Below, in pieces: positions 15,144 to 24,700 of a DNA stretch of 47,094 bases. Position numbers and translations under genes: made by a program. Source of the stretch: Bacteroidales bacterium. GTDB lineage: Bacteria > Bacteroidota > Bacteroidia > Bacteroidales > Muribaculaceae. Where the stretch lies: positions 1 to 47,094 of the forward strand of contig JAQXIE010000055.1 of the NCBI GenBank assembly GCA_029007645.1, given 5' to 3'. The notes beneath the pieces were generated by a model, which had not been told where the DNA came from, did not search any database, and saw only the letters and a list, made by a program, of their open reading frames with translations. Position 1 is the first letter of the stretch. Each line of letters opens with the position of its first letter.

Positions 15144-17068
15144 TGAAATTACCCCTACTGGTCACACTGACACTGATGGCGGCAGCCGTCACGCCAGCTG
15201 CCGGCGCGACCAAAATCAACGCCACTCCCTACACGACGTTAGGGATTTCCGGCAGTCACGGCGCAGAGATGCTGTCGGACGGCGATCTGAAAACCTACTT
15301 CCGCGCTTCCAGAGCCAATTACGCCTGGTGTGGCCTCGACCTGGGCGACCGCTACGTTGTGACGTCCTTGAAATTCGCTCCGGCGTCCATCCTGACTCAC
15401 GTACTCGGCATGTTCGAAGGTGCCGACAACCGTGATTTCTCCGATGCCATACCGCTGCAGATTATCACGGGCAATGCGCAGACCGGCAAACTGACAGAGC
15501 TGGCCGTGACCTGTTCGAGAGGCGTCCGTTACGTCCGTTACGTCGGGCCGGCCGACTCTTACGGGGCTCTTGCCGAGCTGGAAGTCTGGGGCAACAAGGG
15601 AGCCGGCGACGACTCCCGCCTGTGGCAGATCACTAACCTGCCCACTGTTATAGTCAATACCGTCAATGCGCAGGAACCTTACGACAAGGTGAACGAGATT
15701 GCGGGAACCATCACGGTGATTGCCGAGAACGGCAGTTACATCCTGAGCGAACCCGGAGGCATCCGCCTGCGCGGTAACGCCTCGATGGGCTTCCCCAAGA
15801 AACCCTACCGGCTGAAATTCGAGAAGAAGCAGCGTATCCTGCCCGACGCTCCGGCCAAGGCCAAGAAATGGACGCTGATCAACAACTATGGCGACAAGAC
15901 GCTGATGCGCAACATGCTGGCATTCGACGCCGCCAAAGCCTTCAAGATGGAGTACGTGCCCTTCTGCCAGCCAGTCGACGTCGTGCTCAACGGCGAATAC
16001 AAGGGCTGCTACCAGCTCTGCGACCAGATTGACGTAAACAAGAATCGCGTCAATATCGATGAGATGGAGCCCACCGACATCTCGGGCGACAATCTGACGG
16101 GAGGCTACTTCTTCGAGATCGACGCTTACGCCGATCAGGAGCCCGCCGGCACATGGTTCACCTCCAACCGCTACGCGCTGCCCATCACCATCAAATCGCC
16201 CGACGAGGACAAATTACAGCCCGCCCAGCGCAATTATATCCGGAATTATTTCAACAGTCTGGAGAATGAGTTCCCTCACGAGGACAGCTACACGAGCGTG
16301 CCGGGCGAAGGCTATCACCGCGTGTTCGACACTAAGTCGTTCATCAAGCACATGCTGGTCAACGAAATCGCGGCCAACACCGATGCCTACTGGAGCACCT
16401 ACATGTACAAGCACCGCAACGACCCGGTGATCTACACCGGACCCGTATGGGATTTCGATCTGGGCTTCAACAACGACAACCGCACCTACCCGGTGCAGAC
16501 CGTGACGCGCGACAGCTGGCTCTGGAACAGCAATGTCAGCAGCGCGGCCGGCAGCATGCGCTATTTCGCCCAGCGCGTCCTGGTCAAGGACCGCAACACC
16601 GTTCAGGAAATCAAGGACATCTGGAACCGCGCGCGCCACAACGGCATGACGACCAACTGGTTCCAGGGACTTTGCGATAAATATGCCGCCGAAATGGATG
16701 CCTCGCAGAAACTCAACTTCATGCGCTGGCCCATTCTGACCGAGAATGTCCATTTGAATCCCTGGATCGACTACAGCCACGCCACATATGCCTCCGAAGT
16801 GCAGCGCGTCAAGGTCTACTTCGGCGCCAACATGCCCAATCTGGACCGTCTGGCCGGATATGATCCCGACTGGGTCGACCCCAATCCCGAGGAGAATGAT
16901 CCCGACAGCGGCATAATGACTCCCGAAGTCACGTCGCACTGCGTCATCTTCGCGCTCGACGGCCGCATGGTATTCTCCGGAGACATAGACTCCGAGATGC
17001 CGCAGTTGGCTCCCGGAGTCTACATAATCAGGCGCGGCAACGCCACGCGTAAGATAATCGTAAGATAA
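15143..17068 (+). CDS. Secreted CotH-kinase family protein with a type IX-like C-terminal tail
   Basis: The 641-residue protein has a signal peptide (about 1-21). A discoidin-like segment (about 25-150, LSDGDLKTYFRASRANYAW) is followed by the CotH kinase region: IRLRGNASMGFPKKPYRLKF near 210, NEYKGCYQLCDQIDVNKNRV-like residues near 290, and YTGPVWDFDLGFNND near 435, which includes the metal-binding DFD. CotH proteins are atypical secreted kinases, best known for phosphorylating spore-coat protein. The substrate here is unknown. The C-terminus (CVIFALDGRMVF...GVYIIRRGNATRKIIVR) again looks like a type IX sorting tail. It is coupled to the upstream M6 protease by a 1-base overlap and abuts the convergent rsmA stop without a gap. 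Confidence 0.85.
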   Translation: MKLPLLVTLTLMAAAVTPAAGATKINATPYTTLGISGSHGAEMLSDGDLKTYFRASRANYAWCGLDLGDRYVVTSLKFAPASILTHVLGMFEGADNRDFSDAIPLQIITGNAQTGKLTELAVTCSRGVRYVRYVGPADSYGALAELEVWGNKGAGDDSRLWQITNLPTVIVNTVNAQEPYDKVNEIAGTITVIAENGSYILSEPGGIRLRGNASMGFPKKPYRLKFEKKQRILPDAPAKAKKWTLINNYGDKTLMRNMLAFDAAKAFKMEYVPFCQPVDVVLNGEYKGCYQLCDQIDVNKNRVNIDEMEPTDISGDNLTGGYFFEIDAYADQEPAGTWFTSNRYALPITIKSPDEDKLQPAQRNYIRNYFNSLENEFPHEDSYTSVPGEGYHRVFDTKSFIKHMLVNEIAANTDAYWSTYMYKHRNDPVIYTGPVWDFDLGFNNDNRTYPVQTVTRDSWLWNSNVSSAAGSMRYFAQRVLVKDRNTVQEIKDIWNRARHNGMTTNWFQGLCDKYAAEMDASQKLNFMRWPILTENVHLNPWIDYSHATYASEVQRVKVYFGANMPNLDRLAGYDPDWVDPNPEENDPDSGIMTPEVTSHCVIFALDGRMVFSGDIDSEMPQLAPGVYIIRRGNATRKIIVR

Positions 17069-17869
17069 TCAGCGCAGATACTTAGTCAGGAGGATAAAAT
17101 CCTCGACCGACAGAGCTTCCGGCCGGAGTCCCAGCATATTGGTGATTTCGGCCGGAACTTCCTTTTCGTACCGGGCCAGCATCGGAGCCAGTGAATTGCG
17201 CAGCGTTTTGCGACGTTGGCTGAACGCCTGCTTCACGACGGCTTTGAAATCGGCCTCGTCGCATCCCAGGTCCTTCCGGCTGTTGCGCGTAAGTCTGAGC
17301 ACGCCACTGCGCACCTTGGGCGGCGGTGTGAACACGAAAGGCTCGACCGTGAAGAGATACTCGCAATCGTACCACGCCTGCAACAGGACCGACAGGATGC
17401 CGCGCTCGCGGCCACCCGGCCCGGCGCATATGCGCTCGGCAACTTCCTTCTGCAACATTCCTGCAGCCACCGGTATGCGCTCGCGGTTTTCCAGTATCCT
17501 GAAGAATATCTGCGACGAAATATTGTAAGGATAATTGCCTATCACCGCAAATTCCTTGCCGGGATATACCTCGTCAAGGTTCATCTTCAGGAAATCGGCC
17601 TGCAACGTATGCAGTCCGGGATAGACCTTGCTCAGGAACTCCACGCTCTCGGTGTCGAGTTCCACAGCGGTCAGCTCGCGGCCCGTAGCCATCAGATATT
17701 TGGTGAGCATTCCCATGCCGGGGCCTATCTCCAGCACCGGGATATCAGCCCATTGCCGGGCGTCGGCCGGCAGCTCTCCGCCACTTATTGTCGCGGCGAT
17801 GCGGTCGGCGGTATGCTCGTCGTTCAGAAAATGCTGACCGAGACTTTTCTTGGCCCTTACCTGTTTCAT
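17069..17869 (-). CDS. rsmA: 16S rRNA dimethyladenosine transferase RsmA (KsgA)
   Basis: The product has 266 residues, the normal length. It begins MKQVRAKKSLGQHFLNDEHT, the typical opening. The SAM-binding motif is VLEIGPGMGMLTKYL (45-59), the acidic motif is AVELDTE (68-74), and the catalytic motif is GNYPYNIS (111-118), where NLPY of many homologues is NYPY. The C-terminal helical domain contains VKQAFSQRRKTLRNSL. RsmA dimethylates two adjacent adenosines near the 3' end of 16S rRNA during 30S maturation. It is the last gene of the FKBP-lipoprotein-rsmA run, 15 bp after the small lipoprotein gene. Confidence 0.96.
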   Translation of the reverse strand: MKQVRAKKSLGQHFLNDEHTADRIAATISGGELPADARQWADIPVLEIGPGMGMLTKYLMATGRELTAVELDTESVEFLSKVYPGLHTLQADFLKMNLDEVYPGKEFAVIGNYPYNISSQIFFRILENRERIPVAAGMLQKEVAERICAGPGGRERGILSVLLQAWYDCEYLFTVEPFVFTPPPKVRSGVLRLTRNSRKDLGCDEADFKAVVKQAFSQRRKTLRNSLAPMLARYEKEVPAEITNMLGLRPEALSVEDFILLTKYLR

Positions 17870-17884
17870 CTCAGTTCAATGCGG

Positions 17885-18040
17885 CTAATCGGCGGGCATC
17901 GTGTCGGGAACGACCTCGACAGTGTCGCCGGCGGGTGTCATATTCTCCATAGTGCGCCCCTTGCACGATGTCAGCAGGACGCAAACAAGGACTGCGGCCA
18001 GCGCCGCAGTCCCCTTTATATTGAAAATGTGTCTTCTCAT
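17885..18040 (-). CDS. Small putative lipoprotein (51 residues)
   Basis: The frame from ATG 18040 encodes MRRHIFNIKGTAALAAVLVC, then VLLTSC followed by a short acidic, threonine/proline-rich tail ending in PDTMPAD. The signal peptide with lipobox LTSC gives a mature peptide of only about 26 residues. The gene sits 11 bp after the FKBP lipoprotein gene and 15 bp before rsmA, in the same direction, which argues that it is real and co-transcribed. I do not recognise a family; it could be a small outer-membrane or periplasmic lipoprotein of unknown role. Confidence 0.6.
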   Translation of the reverse strand: MRRHIFNIKGTAALAAVLVCVLLTSCKGRTMENMTPAGDTVEVVPDTMPAD

Positions 18041-18051
18041 CTCTGTCGGGA

Positions 18052-18609
18052 TCAGCGGCCCACCTTGATAAGTTCAACTTCGAATATCAGATCCTCGTCG
18101 GGACCGATTACGGGAGGCGCACCGGCCGCGCCATAGGCAAGAGCCGAAGGAATATAGAAGATGGTCTTGCCACCCTCCTTCATGAGCTGCAGACCCTCGG
18201 TCCAGCCCGGAATCACACGGTTCAGCGGGAAGGTCGCAGGCTCGCCGCGCGATACGCTCGAGTCAAACACCTGTCCGTTCAGAAGCTTGCCGGTGTAATG
18301 TACGGTCACCTCGTCGGTGGCCTTCGGGCTCTTGCCCGTTCCGGCCTTGATCACCTTATACTTCAGACCCGACTTGGTCACCTTGAAATCCGCATAGGGA
18401 TCGGCGGCCTCTTTCCTGGCATCGGTTGCAGCGGCAACGGTATCAGTCGCAGTCTCGGCGCTGTCGGCGACCATCTCCGTCGTATCGGCCAGAGTCGTAT
18501 CGATTGTTACGGAATCGCTGTCGGCGTTCTCCTGCTTATTGCCGGAGCATCCGGCCAGCATGCCGCCGGCAAGCACCAGCGACAAAGCCATTACACTCAG
18601 CTTCTTCAT
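18052..18609 (-). CDS. FKBP-type peptidyl-prolyl isomerase lipoprotein
   Basis: This 185-residue protein has a lipoprotein signal (LVLAGGMLAGC, lipobox LAGC). A low-complexity acidic/threonine linker (about 25-70) follows, then one FKBP domain: VTVHYTGKLLNGQVFDSS, RGEPATFPLNRVIPGWTEGL, FYIPSALAYGAAG and LIFEVELIKV. It should act on proline bonds of exported proteins in the periplasm. Its start codon overlaps the stop of the preceding FKBP gene by 4 bases (18606-18609), so the two are coupled. The two FKBP domains are closely similar, a tandem duplication in which this copy gained a lipid anchor. Confidence 0.93.
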   Translation of the reverse strand: MKKLSVMALSLVLAGGMLAGCSGNKQENADSDSVTIDTTLADTTEMVADSAETATDTVAAATDARKEAADPYADFKVTKSGLKYKVIKAGTGKSPKATDEVTVHYTGKLLNGQVFDSSVSRGEPATFPLNRVIPGWTEGLQLMKEGGKTIFYIPSALAYGAAGAPPVIGPDEDLIFEVELIKVGR

Positions 18610-19196
18610 TTCTTCATCACCTTGATAAGTTCAACATCGAAGATCAGCGTGGAGTGAGGAGGAATGGCTCCGGGCACGCCCTGCGGACCGTAAGCGAGGT
18701 CGCTGGGGATGAAGAATGTGTATTTCGCACCCTCCTTCATGAGCTGCACACCCTCGGTCCAGCCGGGGATCACGCGGTTCAGCGGGAAGGTTGCGGGTTC
18801 ACCGCGGTTGACCGACGAGTCGAACACCTGGCCGTTGATCAGCTTGCCGGTGTAATGAACGGTAACCTCGTCCTCGGCTGTAGGCTGAGCGCCTTCGCCC
18901 TCCTTGACAACGATGTACTGCAAGCCGCTTGCGGTGGTCTTCACATCGGCCTTCTTGCCGTTCTCGGCCAGGAAAGCCTCGCCCTCGGCGCGTGCTGCCG
19001 TCTCGGCCTTCTTCTGAAGATCCTCCAGATAGTCGTTGATCAGCTTCTGGGCTTCCTCCACGGGAAGGGCCGGCTCTGTTCCGTCGAATGCGCACTTCAC
19101 AGCATCCTTGAAATCATCGGCATTCAGGTTCTCTACGCCCATGCCTTTCAACTGACGTCCCATGGCGAGACCCCAGGCATAACTCAATTTATCCAT
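18606..19196 (-). CDS. FKBP-type peptidyl-prolyl isomerase (Mip/FkpA-like, no signal peptide seen)
   Basis: The 196-residue protein starts MDKLSYAWGLAMGRQLKGMG without a signal peptide. The N-terminal helical dimerisation segment (about 1-70) is typical of FkpA/Mip enzymes, and one FKBP domain follows (VTVHYTGKLINGQVFDSS, RGEPATFPLNRVIPGWTEGV, FFIPSDLAYGPQGVPGAIPP). It catalyses cis-trans isomerisation of proline bonds. Absence of an export signal suggests a cytoplasmic location, unlike the coupled lipoprotein paralogue; a missed upstream start cannot be excluded, but the 70-bp upstream gap is AT-rich with no obvious signal sequence. Confidence 0.92.
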   Translation of the reverse strand: MDKLSYAWGLAMGRQLKGMGVENLNADDFKDAVKCAFDGTEPALPVEEAQKLINDYLEDLQKKAETAARAEGEAFLAENGKKADVKTTASGLQYIVVKEGEGAQPTAEDEVTVHYTGKLINGQVFDSSVNRGEPATFPLNRVIPGWTEGVQLMKEGAKYTFFIPSDLAYGPQGVPGAIPPHSTLIFDVELIKVMKK

Positions 19197-19265
19197 AGTA
19201 ATTTCTATTTTATTTTATTTAATAACGTATTCCGTCGCAGTATAGTTTACAGTATGGTTTAGCGG

Positions 19266-20063
19266 TCAGCGTGTTGCCGTGATATGGAAACAGCCCCCCC
19301 TGTGCTCGTATTTCACGAGGCATCGCTGCTGGTTACGCAGATCGAGCAGCACTTCGCCGAGCAGGTTCTTCAGATCGCCGTCGTTGATGGTGCGTGAAGA
19401 GTCAAGCTTGTCGAAGCGGTGATAGGAGATATCGAAGGTCGTTCCGAACTGATGTGTTGAACTGTCGACGGCATTGCGGTTCACGCGGCGCAGCTTCTTG
19501 ACAGTGTGCGGCGTGCGCAGCAGGCTTGTCACGATGATCCGGTAGTTGCGGGCGCCACGTTTTGCCAGCGAGTCGATGAAGTTGGCGCCGATGGTGCGCA
19601 GCAATGCTTCGGCCTCCGGGACGAGGTAGGGGAACGAATGTTTCAGCGAATCGACCCTGTAATACTTATTGGTCGTCACCTTCACGATGGGCCGCGTTGT
19701 GTAATAGGTGTTTCCCACCGACGTCAGGGGCTTGATTCCGAGCCTCTCGGCGGCGGCATACTGATATTTGTTGGAATCGTTGAACACATCTTTCAGCCGC
19801 CCGATCATATTGACACGTATGCGCCCGATGGGCGCCTCGGCCGGTTCGGCCGCATCCTCGACGGAAGATTCCTCCGCAACAGCCTCCCGGACGGCAGGCT
19901 CAGGCGCAGGCTCCTCGTATGCCGGCATCGCGCGCGTGGCCTCGGCGAAACTACGGTCGCGCTTGCAGCCGGTCATCAGCATGAACGCCAGCACGATAGT
20001 CGACAGAATCATCAATATGATTCCGTCGTACTTGCCCCTCTCGGTCTCGTTCTCCCGGCTCAT
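19266..20063 (-). CDS. DUF5715 protein, M15-like peptidase fold
   Basis: The 265-residue protein has one N-terminal hydrophobic segment (about 14-32, ending MLMTGC, which may be a membrane anchor or a lipobox). An alanine/glutamate/proline-rich linker (35-80) precedes the globular domain. The domain has SLLRTPHTVKKLRRVNRNAV, STHQFGTTFDISYHRFD and KYEHRGGCFHIT. The SxHxxGxxxD and E...H pattern matches zinc-binding residues of M15 (VanY-like) D-Ala-D-Ala peptidases, so a cell-wall peptide role is plausible though unproven. Its start overlaps the stop of the DUF1846 gene by 4 bases. Confidence 0.8.
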   Translation of the reverse strand: MSRENETERGKYDGIILMILSTIVLAFMLMTGCKRDRSFAEATRAMPAYEEPAPEPAVREAVAEESSVEDAAEPAEAPIGRIRVNMIGRLKDVFNDSNKYQYAAAERLGIKPLTSVGNTYYTTRPIVKVTTNKYYRVDSLKHSFPYLVPEAEALLRTIGANFIDSLAKRGARNYRIIVTSLLRTPHTVKKLRRVNRNAVDSSTHQFGTTFDISYHRFDKLDSSRTINDGDLKNLLGEVLLDLRNQQRCLVKYEHRGGCFHITATR

Positions 20064-21535
20064 TTTTTCTTGCGAATCTTGTGCGCCGGATCGCAGGTCA
20101 GGCCCACTCCAAGCTTCTGAAATATCTTATGGTCCACGTCGCTGAGCATCACAGTGGAATGCACCTGACAACCGCGGAGTTCGGGCAGTTTCTCGAGTGC
20201 CCGGCGGCAGTTCTCGTCATGTTCGCTCAGCACGGAGAGTGCCACCAGCACCTCGTCGGTATGCAGGCGTGGATTGCGGCTCTTCAGGTAATGGGTCTTG
20301 GTGTGCTGTATCGGCTCGATCAGCGACTGGGGAATCAGTTTCACGGCGTGGTCGATGCCGGCAAGATGCTTTACGGCGTTGAGTATCAGGGCCGCGCTCG
20401 GGCCGAGCAGGTCGCTGGTCTCGGCTGTGATGATGGTTCCGTCCTCCAGCTCGATAGCCGAACAGGGCTTGCCGCTCGATGCGGCACGGTCGCGGGCTGC
20501 CTTGATGGGCCGGCGGTAGCTCAGGTCAATGTTGGCCTGCTTAAACAGCAGCGAGATCTTGTTGACCTCCGCCTCGGTGCTCTCGCCCTTGGCAAAGGCG
20601 TTCAGCGCCGTGAAATACCGGCGGACGATCTCCATCTTCGAAGCCTCGCAGCATACGGCATCGTCCGATATGCAGAATCCTACCATATTCACACCCATAT
20701 CCGTGGGCGATTTGTAGGGATTCTTGCCGTAGATTCCCTCGAACAGGGCATCGAGGACAGGGAAAATCTCGATGTCGCGGTTATAATTGATGGCTGTCTT
20801 TCCGTAGGTCTCCAGATGGAACGGGTCGATCATGTTGACGTCGTTCAGGTCGGCAGTGGCGGCCTCGTAGGCTATATTGACAGGGTGCTTCAGCGGGAGA
20901 CTCCATACGGGGAACGTCTCGAACTTGGCATAACCGGCCTCGATACCGCGCTTGTTCTCGTTGTAGAGCTGGCTCAGACACACGGCCATCTTGCCGCTGC
21001 CCGGTCCGGGTGCCGTTACAATCACCAGAGGCCGCGTGGTCTTGACATAGTCATTGCGTCCGAAACCATCGTCCGACGCAATCAGATCCACATTGGCGGG
21101 ATATCCCTCGATGGTATAATGGTAGTAGGCCATAATGCCCATACGTTCCAGACGCGCGCGGAACGCGTCGGCGCTGCTCTGGCCGTTATAATGCGTGATT
21201 ACTACGGAACTGACCATGAACCCGCGGTTCTGGAACTCCTCGCGCAACCGCAGCACGTCCATATCGTAAGTGATGCCAAGATCGTTGCGCACCTTGTTCT
21301 TTTCGATGTCCAGCGCGCTGATCACTATCACAATCTCGGCCTGATCGCTCAGCTTCGACAGCATCCGCAGCTTGCTGTCAGGCTGAAAACCGGGCAATAC
21401 GCGGCTCGCATGATGATCGTCAAACAGTTTGCCCCCGAGTTCAAGATAGAGTTTGTTGCCGAACTTGGAGATCCTCTCCATGATATGTTCGGACTGTATC
21501 CGCAGATACTTTTCGTTGTCAAATCCGTACTTCAT
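20060..21535 (-). CDS. DUF1846 domain protein
   Basis: This 491-residue cytoplasmic protein begins MKYGFDNEKYLRIQSEHIME. It carries the DUF1846 hallmarks LELGGKLFDDHHASRVLPGF and VIVTAPGPGSGKMAVCLSQL, the latter a glycine-rich, P-loop-like motif. The C-terminal half has KTHYLKSRNPRLHTDEVLVA and LRGCQVHSTVML. Structures of the family show a nucleotide-binding-like fold, but I know of no established reaction. The promoter lies immediately in front, leaving almost no leader. The downstream DUF5715 gene is overlapped by 4 bases, so the two are co-expressed. The 490-codon plus-strand frame opposite is a shadow. Confidence 0.9.
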   Translation of the reverse strand: MKYGFDNEKYLRIQSEHIMERISKFGNKLYLELGGKLFDDHHASRVLPGFQPDSKLRMLSKLSDQAEIVIVISALDIEKNKVRNDLGITYDMDVLRLREEFQNRGFMVSSVVITHYNGQSSADAFRARLERMGIMAYYHYTIEGYPANVDLIASDDGFGRNDYVKTTRPLVIVTAPGPGSGKMAVCLSQLYNENKRGIEAGYAKFETFPVWSLPLKHPVNIAYEAATADLNDVNMIDPFHLETYGKTAINYNRDIEIFPVLDALFEGIYGKNPYKSPTDMGVNMVGFCISDDAVCCEASKMEIVRRYFTALNAFAKGESTEAEVNKISLLFKQANIDLSYRRPIKAARDRAASSGKPCSAIELEDGTIITAETSDLLGPSAALILNAVKHLAGIDHAVKLIPQSLIEPIQHTKTHYLKSRNPRLHTDEVLVALSVLSEHDENCRRALEKLPELRGCQVHSTVMLSDVDHKIFQKLGVGLTCDPAHKIRKKK

Positions 21536-21544
21536 AACGGACTA

Positions 21545-21575
21545 CAAAATTAGCAAAATTTCCTATTCCTGCAAA
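21545..21575 (-). promoter_or_regulatory. Promoter of the DUF1846-DUF5715 operon (TTTG-N19-TAATTTTG)
   Basis: On the minus strand TTTG (21575-21572) and TAATTTTG (21552-21545) are separated by 19 bp. The -7 box ends only 9 bp before the ATG at 21535, which predicts a leader of a few bases. Confidence 0.72.
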
Positions 21576-21761
21576 ATCAGCCTCCTGCTCCAAGTCCAGC
21601 CAACCCGACATCCCGCCACATTTTCACCCACAGCATTTTTTTACCCTTTAAGATGTCGCAATTTATAATCAATCGGTATATTTTTTTATTAACAATCGGA
21701 TTCTTTTTTGTAACTTTACACCAAATTTTTACTGTCACAAATCCTTATTATTTTCTAATGT

Positions 21762-24700
21762 ATGAAATTCGAACAAGGCAAGACTTATCAATTCACAAAC
21801 AAGCAGTTTAATATAGCCCGCGACAACAATAACCGGCTGATTTTCACCATTCCCGATCCGGCGTCGGCCGGCGAGTACCGCGTATTGGCATTCGATTATC
21901 AGAACAACAATATCCCGGACCGCATCACGTGTATTTATAACGGCAACCGTTTCGAACAGGATCCTTTGGCATCGGCGGCGCTTTTATACAAGCCGGGCGA
22001 CATAGTGCCTTTTTGCGCCACTTCCGACATAAAGCAGGGCCGCTGCACCATGCGCGACGAGCAGAACGACGTGACCTACAAGAACCTTAAGGTAGGCAAG
22101 GCGAAGTTCAAGCGTTTCGACCGCATCAATTGCCGCATCGACTCGGTGTCGCCGACGGAACTCGTGATCACCCCCCTGCTGGAACGCCAGCGTTCCGACA
22201 AGCAGTTCAGGGCCGACGATCTGAAGCAGCTGCCCGAAGGGCGTTATCTGCGCTTCGGCGTTCTTGAGAAACTTCTTTCAGACGAGGCATTTGCCGGAGC
22301 GAGCCAACAACTCGCGGCCAAGGACAACGCATGGGTGGTGACGATGCTCGAGGAATCGCTCGACATGGTGGTATCGCTGGTGCGCCGCCGGGCCCTGCAC
22401 AAGGACTACATCCTCCCCGGCCTCGAAAGCATAGCTGTGGCCCTGATCGAGCGCACAGACTATGTGTCGAAGATGCCCGAGGAGCGGCAGCAGGCCACTC
22501 AGGACCGGCTGGAGTCCGTAGCGGCGCGTGCCACCGACTACCGTCGTGTCTACAATCTGCTGCTGCGGCATGAGGCCGACTCGTCGATGCATGCCATCCT
22601 GGGCAGTATGAAGCGCTCCAGTCGCTTCTATCAGCCCGAGGAGAAGGTGCGGCTGCTCGACGCCATGCTGACGCTCGAGGCCGTCGACGTGAACCGCTAC
22701 ATGGAAAGCGTCCTGGACATCCTGACCGAGCATCACTCCAATCCGGTGTTCATGCAGTATTTCAAGACGGGCGTTCAACGGATTCTGGCTCGCTACATCC
22801 GGACGCGTTGCCAGAGCATCGAGAGCCGCGACCGCAACGGATTGCGTCTGTTGGTGCGGGCTCTCGGAGCCGAGCAGCTGCTTGCCGCCGGTACCGCCAA
22901 CCGCGAGATACGCCGTCGGCGCGGTCTGCTCTATGCCTGCGCCGCCCTCCTGATCGACGCCTGCGACAACGACCTCCCGGTCAAGGCCATCCAGTGCTAT
23001 GCCGACCTGGTCGACGCCGTCCCGGAATTCACCTGGTTCAACCTGCGCGATCCCCAGCGCCTGTGCTACGCCTATCTGACGCGACCTTTCAGCAAGTCCG
23101 AACTCAAGACGTCGCGAGCCGTGGCCGATTTCGAAGGCCGGACGCTCGTCGTCTCCCCCGACTATCTCACCGTGACCTCCGGCCCGGTGCCCGAGAGGCT
23201 CAAGACCACTCTGTCCTATCCCATGGCTCCCGGCATGACCGTCGAGTTCCTTACCGAAGACCGCATCTCGGGATTCAACGCCGAGACGTGCCTCAGGAAT
23301 CCCCTGGATCAGCGCAGCGGGTTCATCGATCTGCAGCGGCTGCTGAACAGCGGCAGCCGTTCGGCCTGCGCTCCGCGCTCGCAAGCCCTCACGCTCGAGG
23401 TCGGCGACCACGCCACAATCTGCGTGACAGGCCGACACGACTCAATGTTCTATGAGTGCCGCATCATCGACCCCGCCATCCCGGGCATCGGCATGATCGG
23501 TGAACGCGACATCGTGGCCTACGACATCAACAGCCGTCTAGAGGATTTCCGCCCGAACGGCGATATGCTGACCTTCGAAGCCACCGTGAAGCGTGTCCTC
23601 CCAGACGGCAACTATCAGTTCACCATCCGTCCGGCCATGAACGCCTACGGCATGAAGCAGGCCACCTACGACTTCGACTCCGAGACCACGGTGCGATGCG
23701 TCGTGACCGGCGTTTATAAACCGAAACTCGGCTACTACGCCGTGGCGGAAAACGGTTATCCCATGGTGGTCTGGCTCACGCCCGACGCCGGGTTCGAGCT
23801 GCACCGCAGCGACATTGTCGAAGCCGATGTGGTCAGCGTCAATTCAGAAAACGGCAACCTCTTCGTCAAGGGAGAATTCCGCGATCTGATCGAACCGGCC
23901 GATATTGATCCGGCCGATATCCTGACGGTCGACGGAATATACCACCGGGCGCTGCGTAACGCCGCCACGGGAATGATATCCGATGATTTCCTCGACGATG
24001 TCGAGCGCGCTAACATGAGCCATGAAACGGCCCACCATGACCTGGAACCGCAGGATCTGCTCTGGATTCTGCGCATGATGTGCCGCATGGCATTCATCGG
24101 ACGCCAGGCCCTGGGACGCCGGTATTCGATGATTGCCATCTGCCGCATCATCGCCTCGATGGCCTCGATGGAGACGCAGGCACGGCTCTACAGCCTGCTG
24201 GAGACGGCATTGGCCGAACTCGGCAGCTTCGCATCCACCTCGCGTGTCGACCTGCCGCGACTGCAGTCGCTGGCCGATGATACCGACCGATTCCCGGTCC
24301 GGAACGAATATCTGACCCAGCTCCTCCAGCTGCTCCGCATCCTCGCTGCCCTGGACCGTCCCGACGAATTCAGAAAAGCCGACTATCCCGAAAGCCAGAA
24401 TCTGGAGAAAACCTCCAGAATGGTCTCTGCCTACAACAAGCTGCAGGGACTCGGCCTCGACGCCGCGCGCCGCGAAATCCTGAAGGGAATCTACGACACT
24501 CTCGGATTCCCGCAGCCCCAGACCATCGATGTCGAGTGCCTCAAGGTCCGCGAGGATGAACGCAACGAGTTCAAGACCTCGCTGATCTATCCCGCCGACA
24601 ACAACATGCACGCCGACGAGATGAAACAGGGCCACGAGATCATGAAAGTGGTGTGCGGTATGCTCAACCACAACGGCGGCGTAATCTACCTCGGTGTCAA

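Noticed and set aside
20081..21553. A 490-codon plus-strand frame opposite the DUF1846 gene
   Set aside because: The DUF1846 protein on the other strand has family motifs and a full promoter; the plus-strand frame has neither.
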